A stretch of 64,000 nt of DNA from Gnetum montanum (lineage: Eukaryota; Streptophyta; Gnetopsida; Gnetales; Gnetaceae): contig MNCI01016028.1 of NCBI GenBank assembly GCA_015680685.1, forward strand, positions 85,538-149,537, written 5' to 3'. Shown one piece after another: positions 10,465-21,801 of this stretch (within the stretch, counting starts at the first letter, position 1; every line of letters begins with the position of its first letter). Made by a program: the position numbers and the translations under genes. Below the pieces are notes generated by a model. That model was given only the letters and a program-made list of their open reading frames with translations, made no database searches and was not told the DNA's origin.

Positions 10465-13400
10465 GATCTCCACTCCCATGCATCCATGTTGGGAATGTAA
10501 TACCTAGTGTTGACACATGCCTCTCACTATCTAAAACCTTCCAAACATAGCTATTTTACAATTTTTGGTAGCTACAACCTACCTTTTATAACTCGAGCTC
10601 CCAAAAGGGGGTTGGACATCAACAAATCTAGATGACATGGGTTTTCACACTAAGGTAGTAGTGTCCAACATGAAAGAATGGGGGTGACATTCATTTTTAC
10701 CCCCAAACATTAATCTAGCCCAAGTTTCATCCTCAAAGTATCCCCACATGACCTAGATCCCCTTTAAACACCCCCAACAGCCCTAGAACCTCACCAAACC
10801 TAGTTGAAACTAGTTAAAACCTTGGGATTTGATGTTTGCATAGTAGGGAAAGCTTTATCCATGTTAAGCATCTCATCCCTAGTGTGAATGGATGGGGGGA
10901 AGCCAAAAATAACCTGAATTAACTACCTAGTAGCCATTTCTCAAAGCTTGGTGATTCCTACATCTTGCTGAAATCCTTTGGAGCATTTGAACGTCATAAA
11001 TAGTTAAATATGACACAAAACTATCATCCCCCTCTTATCTACATTTGAAACATCATGCCTAGTGTGGAATAAAAGAGGGAGACTGCATGAGGCACTTTGG
11101 AGCCTCCAAAATGTTGAATCTTAGCATCCAATATTGATCATCAACATCAACAACCACAGAGGTTGACATGAATGGTCAATTAGGTTTTGAATTAGCCTAG
11201 ATCTAACTTTCATGATTATTCCATGCTATGGAAGACCTTTTCCATGCTTCGTAGCATGGAAAATAGTAGAATGAATCTAGGAAGATTAGTGGAGGTTCTT
11301 AANTTCAAACTATTGAATCATAGCATCCAATATTGATAATCAACATAAACAACCTAGAGGTTGACATGAATGGTCAATTAGGTGTTGAACTAGCCTAGAT
11401 CTAACTTTTATGATTCTTCAATGTTGGGGAAGATCTTTTCCATGCTTCCTAGCATGGAAACTAGGAGAATCAAGCTAGGAATATTAGTGGAGGTTCTAGA
11501 AACAAGAAAACAACAACAGATTATCTTGGACTAATACCAAAACCTTCAAAACCTTTCTAGATGCTAAAAATTAGTAAAAATAAGCTCCATAATATTCTTC
11601 TATCTAGGGAGGAACTCCTCCACAATGAGCATTCTAGTCTCACTATGGATGAAAGGGGAGAAGCCAAAACTATTGAAGTTTGCATGCAATTTAACTTCCA
11701 GAAGTAACCTAATCCTTCCAAAAGCTACCAAACTTTGTGGATGAAGGGGGAAAAGCCTAAAACCATTTTAGAGCCCTTAAAAAGGCCATATCTCAACCCT
11801 AGGCATCAATAGTCAATATTAACAACCTTGTGGGCACACATGCATAGTCAAAATTGTTTACAAAATACTAAAAATTAGAGTCCCTTGGTTCCTCCATGCT
11901 AGGAGCCACCTTGTCCATGTTGGCCAATGTGGAAAAAATGGAAAAACTTTGGGGGAACTTCAAAATAGTCATAAGGCACCTTGAACAAAAGTGAGAAATC
12001 CTTCTATGTATCCAAGAACCCTGCTTGCACATCCTAAGATCCTTAAACCTACTAATATTGACCACGAATAGCTAGAAAACCTTTCCTCCCAATCTTTCAC
12101 ACTAAGCATGGAAACCCCAATGTGGGAAAAGAGGGGAGAACACCAAAAGACCACTTCATAGCCATTAAAATGACCAAGGTTTAACACTAGGAAATAGCAG
12201 TCGATACTAGCAACCTTAGATACCCACATGCATGGTCAAAACCATTAGAAAATGGCAAAAAGTAAGGTCCCTCAATTCCTCTACACTAAGAGCTCTCAAG
12301 GAGGAAACTTTGGGGGAACTCAAAAATGGCCTGTAAACACCTTAAACAAACAACTTACAACCTTACATGAAACTTGAGACTAGTTTTAAATTTTCTAGAG
12401 CCATCAAACCCTACCAAAGTGATTATAAACAACTAGAAAGCTACTTCCACTAGTCTTTCATGCTAAGCATACTATCCCCATCATGGAAAATATGGGGAAA
12501 GCTCAAAAATCATCTAGGAAACCTCCAAACTAACTAGTTTTAACCCTAAACCCTAGTGGTTGGCCCTAGCAATCCTAGAAGCACACATTCATGGTCATTT
12601 AAGGTCAAAATTGGCCCAAATCTAAGATTTGTGATTCTTCCATGCTAAGGATCATCTTTTCCATCCTAGGCAACATGGAGACTAAGGGAAAAACTCATTT
12701 GTGGCCCATAAACACATCAAATCAACATCAAATGACCTTGCATACATCCTAGAACCCTATGTTCATCCTATGGAGTCTTCAAGCCTCAGAAAACTAATCC
12801 TAAATCACCAAAAAGTGGTTTTCCCTAGTCTTCCATGTTGAGCTCCCTAGCCTTAGCATGGGGAAAGGTAAGGAAGCTTAAAATCCACTTAGAAGTACAA
12901 AAATTTACCAAATTTTGAAATGAAACCCTAGCCTTTGGCCCTAACAACTCTGGAAGCTAACATGCATAGTTGATTGTGATCCAAATTGGCCTAGATCTAG
13001 GATTCTTATTCCATCCACACTATAAAATGCTCCTTCCATGCTAGGAAACATATAAATATGGGGAAAAGCTATTTTTTCACTTTTGGTGGCAAGATGACAC
13101 TCCCAAAAGCCAAAGATTTATGGAAAAGAAGCCTAGGACATCATAGCCTTGAGATTTTACTTATGTAATCTTGTTTTGGCCTCTTAAACCCATTCATCCC
13201 AATCTTCCATGATGGAGAAACCCCTCTCTAGCATGTTTATAAAGGGGGAAGATCTTAGATGCCCTTGCATGACCTCCAAACATGTCCAAAATCAGCCAAA
13301 AACTCGCAAAACTATGACCTACAACCCTAAGAGCCTAGGAACCTACTCAATGTGCTTCTAGACCACTCTAAATCCACAACTCAAGTGTTTTCCCAATCTT

Positions 13401-13900
13401 CCATGCCAGGGATACTATGCTTAGCATGGGAGAAAGGGGAAAATCCATTTCAACATGTCTTAACACTCAAAACTAACTCTAATGGCATCAAAATGAACGT
13501 AGAGGATGCACAAGTTTTAGATCTAGGTTTTGGATTCCTGCTTGATTTTTTTTGATCTTATTTCAACTAATATTTTGATTCTCCATGCTGAACCCCCTCT
13601 CTTCTATGCTGGCCAATGTGGGAACATGGGGGGAAGGCTTTTAAACCTACTTTTTGACCTTTACAAACCTCCAGAGTGCCCAATTTTCATAAATGTGGCC
13701 TTGCACTACCTTGGGAAGGCCCCAAAATCCCAATTTTGAATCTCTAGATGCCTCAAAACCTAATTTTCCTAGTTTTCATGCTGAGTGTTCCTTCTTCCAT
13801 GGTGGCTAGTGTAAATATAAAAGGGGGCCCAACATGGAAGCCTCAAAACTCTCAATTTTCATGCTCAAATAGCTCTGATTGATGACCAAACTTACCTAAT
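10465..13900 (+). repeat. Degenerate ~370-bp tandem repeat region filling the intron-like spacer of element A
   Basis: A recurring block around CATGCATGGTCAAAA (about 11162, 11357, 11834, 12221, 12580, 12957) is followed by AGCCTAGATCTAAC-like and TTCCATGCTA-like text. Spacing is about 360-390 bases for the central copies and 195 for the first pair. No coding frame is supported; 11868-12229 on minus and 13352-13739 on plus are repeat text. The first two copies (11110-11300, 11310-11510) flank the single N at 11303. The region lies where Ogre/Tat elements have an intron between protease and RT. Confidence 0.65.
11238..11263. other. Perfect 11-bp stem-loop in the element A spacer
   Basis: TTTTCCATGCT (11238-11248), loop TCGT, then AGCATGGAAAA (11253-11263). 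The next repeat copy has a 10-bp version (11437-11446 with 11451-11460, loop TCCT). Later copies keep only parts of the arms. Confidence 0.85.
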
Positions 13901-14533
13901 AGCCTTGTAGCCATAAATCATGGCCTAATAAGGCCTAAAATTGGTAATATATAATACCTTTTAACCTATATTAACAAAATTCACCATATGTAGCCTCTTT
14001 TGCTTGATTTTTGCCTTATTTCATGATGCTTTGACTTGTTTTGGTCGAGTGTCATGTTGTCAACCTTGTTGACCTTGTTGTGGCCTTCATGCAACCTTAT
14101 ATTATTTTTATTTATCTTATTCTAGCTTTAATTACCTTTGTTTAGCCTTTGATTGGTATCAAATACTGGGGTTTGACTTTCCCTAACTCTTATTTGATAC
14201 CATGTGACCATGGCCTGCTAAGGCCTTAAACTAGCATTATAGTCCACCAAGATTCTAAACTGGCATCATGGCCCAGTAAGGCCAAAAAATAGTAAAATTA
14301 TGACCTTGGTTGACCATTTTTTGTCTTATTTCTTAAACTTTAATTTCTTTAACCTTGGTTTAGCCTTTATTTGGTCCTTATTACATTTTGTTTGCTTGTC
14401 GACACCCTATTTATAGCCTTGGATGATGTTGTTTGCATTAGATCTACATGTGTTTACATGATTTTATAGCATTTTAGCATTGTTTATTTACTTTCACCTA
14501 GGTGTCACTTAATATGCTTTTGATTGACATGTA
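13901..14533 (+). other. Element A pre-RT segment with TAAACTAGCA-type units and a candidate 3' splice site
   Basis: Three to four units of the form GGCCTGCTAAGGCCTTAAAC/TAGCA occur at 13918-13945 and 14210-14290. The segment ends in TTTTGATTGACATGTAG (AG at 14532-14533). Just after this AG comes GATCAAAGTATGGAT, parallel to element B, where an AG at 26364-26365 is followed shortly by ATGGAT. Ogre-group elements are known to have an intron between protease and RT, so this AG is a reasonable acceptor candidate. Confidence 0.5.
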
Positions 14534-14589
14534 GGATCAAAGTATGGATACCTGGAAGCAAATTAGTTTTCCTTTGTATCTACATGGAC

Positions 14590-15373
14590 CTCATGGTGAT
14601 GTTGAATGATGTATCAACCTAATTTCCTAGATCTTAAGCCTAAGACTCTTTCAAACCAAATAGCCTTGATAGAGAAACCTCTATAATGACTTGAAAACCT
14701 AGTCAAAAACCTTGACTTAGAGGTAGGTGACATAACCAAGGACTCTCTAGTTGAGGTTCCTATAACAACACATAGTCGTGAGGAGAAAACCATTAAACTA
14801 AGTTCCTCACTAGAACCTCAATATGCTCAAGACATCACCAAGGTCCTACAAGGTAGCATTAAGGCCTTTGCTTGGTCATATGTAGATATGCCAAGCCTAG
14901 ATCCATGTTTAGTCTAGACAACATTATACTAGACCCTAGCATTAGATCGCTTAAGCAAAAAGTGCACAAGATATATCAACCCTCACAATGATGTTGAATG
15001 ATGTATTGACCTTGATTTCCTAGATCTTGAGCCTAAGAGTCTTTTAAACGACATATCCTTGATACAGAAACCTCTAGAATGACTTGAAAACCTATTTAAA
15101 ACTCTTGACTTAGAGGCAAGCAACATGATTTAGGACTCTCTAGTTGAGGTTCTTATCACAACACAATGGTGAGGAGAAAACCCTTAAACTAAGTTCCTCA
15201 CTAAAACCTCAATATGCTCAAGACATCACCAAGATCCTACAAAGCAACATTAAGGCATTTTCTTGGTCATATGAAGATATGCCAAGCCTAGACCCACATT
15301 TATTCCAGCACAACATCATACTAGATGCTAGCATTAGACTAGTTAAGTAGAAAGTGCATAAGATTAGACCTGA
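14590..15373 (+). repeat. 392-bp tandem duplication of the pre-RT region in element A
   Basis: Copy 1 is 14590-14981 and copy 2 is 14982-15373. Both contain TGATGTTGAATGATGTAT, CTAGATCTTGAGCCTAAGA-like text, and the coding stretch DITKVLQGSIKAFAWSY / DITKILQSNIKAFSWSY followed by MPSLDP. Copy 2 leads directly into RT; copy 1 ends in an unrelated tail. The copies differ at many positions, so the duplication is old. Confidence 0.85.
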
Positions 15374-16525
15374 TTTGATTTGGCCTTGGCAATTCATGAT
15401 GAAATCTCAAAGCTCTACCAAGCTAGTTTCATTAGGGATCTGTTCTATGTAGAATGGGTGTCCAACATAGTGGTAGTCCCTAAGGAAAACAAGAGTATCC
15501 ATATTTGCATTTATTTCTAAGATCTAAATAAAACAACTAGCAAGGATGACTTCCCTTTACCTAGTATTGATCACTTTATCATTACTAAAGCTAGATGTGT
15601 CTTGTTGTCCTTTATGGATGGATTCCTAGGATATAACTAGATTAGCATTAACCCAGAGCACCAACTTATCATGACCTTCATGACCCCTTGGGGTATCGTT
15701 TGCTATACTATGATGTCCTTTGGCCTTAAGAATGAAGGAACAACATACTAAAGAGCCATGACCTATATCTTTAGCAATGATATGCTAGGATTTCTTAATG
15801 ATTATGTAGATGACATAGTCGTTAAGTCCAAAGTGGCCAATAACCATGCTAATGACCTAGATCTTCTACTCAAATGGTGCCCTAAGTATGAGCTTAGGTT
15901 CAATCCTAAGAAATGCATCTTTGGTGTCAAGACCAATAAGATGCTTGGATTTTTAGTATTTGAAGTGGGGATATGCTTCAATCCTAATAAGGTTAAGGCC
16001 ATATCCAAATTAGAAATGCCTACCAACCTTAAGGAGCTTTGGGAATTACAAGATAGATTATAGTTTATTCATAGATTTATCACTAGGCTGACAAATACAT
16101 TATAGTCCATGCAATAGTTACTTAAGAAAGGGGTTCACTATGAGTGGATGGCTCAATGCAAAGAGGCCTTTGAAAACCTTAAGCAAGAATTGGCACAACT
16201 ACTAATAGTCTATCCTCTACAAGAGTGTAAGCCATTTTACATCTACCTTGCCATCTCTAACATGTCCATTGCCTCTCTACTTTGTTAGAAATGTGATGAT
16301 GGAATAGAGATGTAGGTGTACTACCTCAGCCATGCATTAGTTTCCCACAAGACCTAATAGACTAAAGTGGAGAATTATTGTCTAGCACTAATATTCTCCT
16401 TGAATAAGTGAAGCCACTACCTCTTCAGAAGCCAAGTTAACATCATTTACAAGGATAATGTACTTAGAGACATAACGATCAACATTTAAGAAAGTAGCCA
16501 TATAGCTTGATGGAAAGCCATAACT
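15144..16525 (+). pseudogene. Element A reverse transcriptase and classical RNase H, decayed
   Basis: It opens with the pre-RT motif (FSWSYEDMPSLDPHLFQHNI at 15255-15314), continues through the damaged fingers/palm (MDGFLGYN near 15616) and has an intact catalytic box NDYVDDIVVKSK (about 15797-15832). Connection motifs are LNPKKCIFG-like and MLGFLV. The RNase H part (16130-16450) shows FYIYLAIS, YYLSHALV and HYLFRSQVNII. Many stops. The open piece 15758-16063 is the best preserved. Confidence 0.88.
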
Positions 16526-17100
16526 ATGGAATTTGATCTTTATTACATCTCTCAATCCTCAATGAAAGGTCAAGCTATTTCCCTACAACTCGTAGTTTCA
16601 GCTATTAATGACCAAGCATCCATAGATCCTGAGTTCCCTAATGAGCATATTAATGCAAGTACCCAAGTGCTGAAGGGTTATAAGATGTTCATGCACTTTA
16701 ACAGAGATTCAATTTCCCATGGGGCTAGTGCCACTACCATCATAACATTCCCATGTAGTGAGATCCAATCCTTCACCTATCATTTTAAGTTCTCATATAC
16801 CAATAACATAGTGGAGTATGAGGGTTTGAACAAATGGATGATGGTATCTCATGACCTAGGAATTAGATGCTTAATGATCAAAGGAGATTCATAGCTTGTT
16901 GTTAACTAAGTAATTGAGGTTTATGCATGTAAGACCAAACATTTTAAACCTTTTTGTGACCTAGGGAAGAAATTGCTACAACAATTCACAAACATTGATA
17001 TCCAACACATACCCCAAAATGAGAATGCTATAGCTAATGCAATTACAACCCTAGCCCTCAGTGTGACATAAGAGGTTTTTAGTAAGTTACCCACTATAAC
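16526..17100 (+). pseudogene. Element A second (archaeal-type) RNase H, decayed
   Basis: It starts EFDLYYISQSSMKGQA, then has a nuclease fold with MHFNRDSISHG (the usual FDGAS start, with the catalytic Asp apparently changed to Asn), TNNIVEYEGL, LMIKGDS (16875-16895) and HIPQNENAIANAI near 17005. This extra RNase H is known from Tat-lineage elements. Element B has a better copy (27955-28668). Confidence 0.82.
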
Positions 17101-17289
17101 CATAAACTATGCTACTTCCATCACATAGGACACTAAGGATACCTTTGTGGTCATCATTCATATTGCTCTTTCTAGAGAATGGTATGATGATATCAAATTT
17201 TACCATCTACATGGCGAATCCTCACAAGGCCTAACTACTACTCATAAGGATGTTGTATGCAAGCAATCAAAGCCATATGTCATCATAGG

Positions 17290-18430
17290 TGATAACACAT
17301 TATGTTGATGATCCTATGATGACATACTCTTAAAGCTCTTAGGTAAAACTAAAGCCAAAACAATACTAGAGGAGGTTCATGAGGGTGTTTATGGAGGACA
17401 TATAGGACCAAGATCTATGACCACTAAGATTAGATGATTAGGCTTCTATTGGCCCCATATGAAAAACAATTGCCTGCAAAAGGTTAAGTATTGTGACACA
17501 TGCCAACGATATAGCAACCCTATACATGTACCACCAATTGAGTTGCATACCACTCAAATAACATGATCATTTCAATGATGGGGGGTTAGATATCATTAGA
17601 CCCATAACACCTAAGTCTTTTGCATGGCATATCTTCATCATTACAGCAACCGAATACTTTACAAAGTGGGTTGAGGATATTTTCCTAAGGAAGACTATGT
17701 TTGAGCAAGTTTGAAAATCCTTCCTAGATAACATTGTAGCTCATTCTGGCATATCCATGACCATAGTTAGAGACAATGGACCATAATTTAGTAGCTAGGA
17801 AACAAAAGATTTATATCATGACCGAGGCATTAAGCATTCTTTCTCATTACCTTATTAGCCTTAAGCCAATGGATAAGCTAAAGCAACCAATAAGGCCATC
17901 ATCAACTTGCTCAACAAGATGCTCAACAACAACAAGTACAAATGGCATGAGGAGCTTGTTCATGCACTATGGGAATACAAAACAACCTATCACATAGCAA
18001 CTGGTATGACCCCTTATAGCTTGGTTTATAGTTTTGAAGCTATTTTACCTTTTGAATTGCAAGTGCCATCTCTCCAAGTAGCCTTAACTAACTTCATCAA
18101 TGATAAGCAAAATAAGGAATTATGGACAGTAATCTTGGACTCCGTGGAGAAGCAACATATGCAAGTGCCTGCTCACATTGAATATTATCAAGAGAGGTAG
18201 AAGCAATAGTATCACGATAACTTGACTATGCATGAGATCAAGGAGGATGACCTAGTTCTTAAAGCCATCCAGGAGCATGTGGATAAATTCTCAGCCAACT
18301 AGGAAGGATCCTTCCTTATCACTAGAGCCTATAGGAATGGTGCATTCAAAATAGCTAACATGGATGGGAATGAGCTGGCCAATTTGATCAATCATTCCTA
18401 TCTAAATTTATACTACATGTAGCCAATAAT
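17290..18430 (+). pseudogene. Element A integrase, decayed
   Basis: N-terminal zinc motif: VHEGVYGGHIG and CDTCQRYSN (about 17377-17517). Core: LDIIRPITPKS, then RDNGP*FSS (second Asp kept) and PY*P*ANG*AKATNKAI, where the catalytic Glu codon is AAA (17880-17882). C-terminal part to about 18420 (KEDDLVLKAI, ANMDGNEL, LNLYYM). Several stops. It is inactive by both stops and the Glu-to-Lys change. Confidence 0.88.
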
Positions 18431-18465
18431 CATTGACAAGTGAGCCTACTTTCAATGGTATGTGA

Positions 18466-18520
18466 GGACCTTAAGCTAGTACCATGGCCCACCATGACCT
18501 TAAACTAGTGATTTTAATGA
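18466..18520 (+). repeat. Two TAAACTAGT units after element A integrase
   Basis: GACCTTAAGCTAGTACCATG and GGCCCACCATGACCTTAAACTAG, in tandem at about 37-bp spacing, directly downstream of integrase. This is the same position as the larger array in element B (29880-30370). Confidence 0.65.
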
Positions 18521-18596
18521 CCTAGATAACTTGGTTTTATCATTTCATATGACTTATATGCATTGTAGTGTTACAATATATAGTGGTATTTTTTAT

Positions 18597-18642
18597 TCTT
18601 TGTTGGTGCTTCTTAGGTCAATCCTCCAAGCACCAACAAAGA
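18597..18642 (+). other. Stem-loop joined to the polypurine tract of element A
   Basis: TCTTTGTTGGTGCTT (18597-18611) pairs perfectly with AAGCACCAACAAAGA (18628-18642) across a 16-base loop. The 3' arm runs into the polypurine tract AAAGAGGGG (18638-18646), just before the LTR at 18651. Element B has the same structure at 31542-31587. Confidence 0.85.
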
Positions 18643-18650
18643 GGGGCCAT

Positions 18651-19747
18651 TGAAATGCCACAAAAATTTGCTTATTATAGCTAATTCTCATCATGTAGCT
18701 TTCACCCCATGAAAATCGAGATAAAAATTTATTTTAAATGTAAAGATTGTAATCCATGAGGGGTAATCTTACATATTCCATACTTTTGGGGCTAAAAAAT
18801 GCCTCATAAGTGGTCAAATCCTCATTTCCCAAGTGAAGAAAGTCATCTAGTATTTATATTTGAGCTTTTGGTGGGGGGGGTTTGGGTGTCAAAATGCCTT
18901 TTGGAATATCAAAAATAGAAATTTGATGGGTTTTATGAAGGGTATACATTTTTCTACACTGGAAACACTTGTAGGGGTAAATCTCAGCTACCCCTAGTGT
19001 GGAGCCAAATTATAGCCATTGTGCAGCCATTTTGTAGCATCATTCATGGCCTAAAACCTATAAAAACCAGCCTCAAACACCATTTACAAGTTCCAAAATC
19101 TTGAGACTATTTAGCAATTTTTCATTATTAGCAATTTGTTCATAGTTTCACACTTGGTTATTTTCAAGCACTCAAGAGTTCTTGCAAGTTCTCACACTTG
19201 CATTCTCTTGAACCCTAACGTGTAAGTATTGTAACCCTACAAATACCCTTTGCAACTCCCATGAGACTTGTGGATTTTTGGTGTCAATGCTACATTCTTG
19301 GGATGCAACCCCTAGCGTGGAGCACTTTGGTAGCCAAATTTTCCACTTTTCTCATCCCATAGTGGTAGCCCAATTTGTAGAGTTGAGGTTGCAGCAAAGG
19401 AGGTTCAAAAGCATCAGGAGTAGCTTAGTACCTAGATTATAGAGCAAATTGCATCAGCTTCAATGAACTTTGAACTCCTACACTACTGAACCTCCTTTTC
19501 TCTCATGAGCATTTCTTGTACACATTTCTGTAACATTTTCTTTATTATTTTAATAAAGTTTTAAAGTTTCAATTTTTTGTGTGCACTTTTCATTTGTTTT
19601 TCATTTTATGAATCTATAATTTTTTCATTATTTTTTGTATCATTAATTTTGCATCCTTAAAGTCCTTGGTTGATCTGTCAAACCAAACAAGGCACCTCAA
19701 ATCCCATTTTTTGGAAGCCCTAGGGATTCAAGATTAAGGCTGCTACA
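18651..19747 (+). repeat. Element A 3' LTR
   Basis: It starts TGAAATGCCA after the polypurine tract and most likely ends GCTGCTACA at 19747 (TG...CA). It contains a TATA box at 19059-19066 and AATAAAG polyadenylation-type signals near 19551. The right end is a best guess because no second LTR copy is in the window; element B's LTR likewise ends in TTACA. Confidence 0.65.
19059..19066 (+). promoter_or_regulatory. TATA box of element A LTR
   Basis: TATAAAAA within the LTR, about 410 bases from its start. Downstream sequence (TTCACACTTGG, CTTGCAAGTTCTCAC) would be the R/U5 part. A standard place for an LTR promoter; activity unknown. Confidence 0.6.
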
Positions 19748-20245
19748 CCGAATTGTCAATTTCTTAAGCAATCAATCTTTACAGTTACAATAGTAATAAA
19801 TTATATGTTATAATCTCTAGTATGTTATCTATATAGATGATAATGAGGATAATAATGAAGCTAAAGCTGAGAAGCATAATGAGGAAGTAGCAACCAAGCA
19901 ACTAGATATAGAGAAAGTGCTCAAGGACAAGCTAGATTCTTAAGGGGGCTAGATTGTAACATCCTATTCCTTGTTAAGGATGGAATTGTATTGTAACAAT
20001 GTATTTAACCTTCAAATGAAGGGGTGCCTTATTATGAGGCATTATGATTATTCATGTACCCCCTCAAGAATGGATTTTACCTATGCTATTTAAGATTGGG
20101 TTTAGAGGTCATGCTGGCATGGAGTCGTGAAGCCTAATTTAGCAAGTAACAGGAGCCAACTGAAGTAGGATAAGAAGGAACTAATCATCCCTTTGGCTAG
20201 ATAGCCTAAATATGGTGGTAGTGTCAAATTGCCTTTAAAGCTTAA
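19748..20245 (+). mobile_element. Fragment of another retroelement (3' end of a coding region plus part of an LTR)
   Basis: An acidic/basic frame (NEDNNEAKAEKHNEEVATKQ, 19845-19910) ends in a stop at about 19940, followed by the purine tract AAGGGGG (19942-19948) and a probable LTR start TGTAACATCC (19955 on). Purine tract plus TGTAACATCC is a common 3' arrangement in plant gypsy elements. It stops abruptly where element B's reading frame starts (about 20245). I cannot assign a family. Confidence 0.4.
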
Positions 20246-21356
20246 GTGGCATTGGAACTCTATACTAGGCTTCGCTAAGCCCAGGCCCCTGGCCTTTGTC
20301 CCTGCGCCTGCAACTTATGGGCAAGACAAGGGTATAGAAACACAGCCACCTCCCCTCGGTAGGAAGAAACACAACCCTCCGACTGACTCTATTCCGCCTC
20401 CGGAGATTCATCTCTTAGGGTGAATGGAAGAAGACAAAGGGGATAAGCCACCCAGCAGAGAACAGGACCTCCTCGACGCATTTATGCAGGTCAAGTAGGC
20501 TCTGAAATAGAAGAACACAATGTTGAGCCTCTATGACCTGCTTATGACATCCCAAAAGCACCATGAGGCTATGGTTCGTATGCTGACATCCATACCAGTG
20601 GATGAAGGCTTACCAGTGGAAGAAGAAGCAATACATGCTGTCATGCTTCCTCCTGCCGCTAAGCAACCTAAACCAACCCCTTTGACCTTTCACGATAAAT
20701 CCATCAAAGATGATCCCGAGAAAGGTCGAGTGATGACAGAACCCATGTTTATCACCATCTGGGTTGGTCAATATCGGATCCGGAGGGTGCACGTTGATGA
20801 TGGCACGGCTGCGAATGTCATCCCTTATCCTATAGTGGATAAGTTGGGCCTGGTCAACCAGATCAGTCCTACAACAACATCATACCTAAAGTCATTCAAT
20901 GGGGCATGGGTGCAAGTCAAGGGGACAGTGCGTATCAAATTTGTGGCAGGGGATCAATTCCCAACAGACGCCACATTTCTCATTGTCGAGGAGATGCCCA
21001 GGTTCAACCTGATCCTAGGGAGGTCCTGGATAGCCCAAATGAGGGCAGTTTCATCACCAATACATCAAGAGATACACCTCCCTTACGCAGGGGGAGAAGT
21101 AGTAATACACGGTGATGAAATAACTCCTAGGACTGTCAACAACATAGAGGAGGAACAGGGTTCGGAGATCGAGATGCCTGAAGATCAAACTCATGTCCGA
21201 ACTCCCGAACAAGCTGAAACAAATGATGACAGCCTAGCCTGGGCCGACCTACCATTTCAGGAATATGGTATGGAGGAGTCAGATCATAAATCTCCCTGCC
21301 CTTACACATCACTGAACGTAAAAGCCATTAAGAAACAATTGCGGATTAGCGATTGA
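20246..21356 (+). CDS. Element B gag tail and retropepsin-like protease
   Basis: The 5' part is Pro-rich (LAFVPAPATYGQ, PPTDSIPPPE), with stops at 20421, 20498 and 20510, then opens fully from 20520 to 21356 (278 codons). The protease spans residues about 75-185 of that frame: active-site strand VHVDDGTAANVIPYPIVDKL (DDG in place of the usual DTG/DSG or the DGG seen in many plant gypsy elements), flap region, and FNLILGRSWIAQM as the conserved C-terminal strand. An acidic tail follows. It would process the polyprotein. The long intact frame, next to broken domains downstream, is notable. Confidence 0.82.
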
Positions 21357-21584
21357 TCTGAGTGGTATTTATGCACATCGTTACATTTTCACTAGTTTTT
21401 CATTCACGCTTATCAAATTTGATTGTTAGTTTTCTTTAATATACATACATATTTATGCTTTCTGTCCATTACGCTATTTATATTCTCCATTTTATGCTAT
21501 TTACGCTCCTTGATTGTTATTAGTCATATTAGCACAGTTACGTAGATATGTACATTTTTATCAATTACACTTCCAGACTTACGC

Positions 21585-21735
21585 AGATGGCCCGCAACGG
21601 CCTAAAACTAGGGATGGCCCACAATGGCCTTAAACTAGCAAAGGCCCGCAATGGCCTAAAACTAGTTAGTCCACTTGTATCTTACGCAAACGCTATGCGA
21701 CGGCCCGCGATGGCCTTAAACTAGCAATTCCATTC
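21585..21735 (+). repeat. Four TAAACTAG units at the start of the element B spacer
   Basis: GGCCCGCAACGGCCTAAAAC/TAG and close variants at about 21590, 21614, 21640 and 21700, interrupted once by unrelated sequence. A related single unit (GGCCTGAAACGACC/TTAAACTA) is at 26145-26166, near the spacer's right end. Same family as the units at 13918-14290, 18466-18520 and 29880-30370. Confidence 0.7.
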
Positions 21736-21801
21736 TACAACAANTCTTGCCAATATTCACCATTGTTCAATTTCATAAATAAAATCATGCGTAAATCACA
21801 A

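Larger units (their letters stand above)
10460..19747 (+). mobile_element. Element A: Tat/Ogre-lineage Ty3/gypsy element (5' part outside the window)
   Basis: Seen in order on plus: a repeat-rich spacer (10465-14533), a candidate 3' splice site, the RT start, RT with YVDD, classical RNase H, a second archaeal-type RNase H, integrase, a stem-loop plus polypurine tract, and a 3' LTR (18651-19747). The second RNase H between the classical one and integrase is the established hallmark of the plant Tat lineage. Gag, protease and the 5' LTR are not in the window, and E1 interrupts the spacer. All domains have stops. It is related to element B at 20246-33212 but has a different LTR. Confidence 0.82.

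Noticed and set aside
11868-12229. Minus-strand frames of 65 and 86 codons
   Set aside because: They are inside the degenerate ~370-bp repeats and are not kept between repeat copies.
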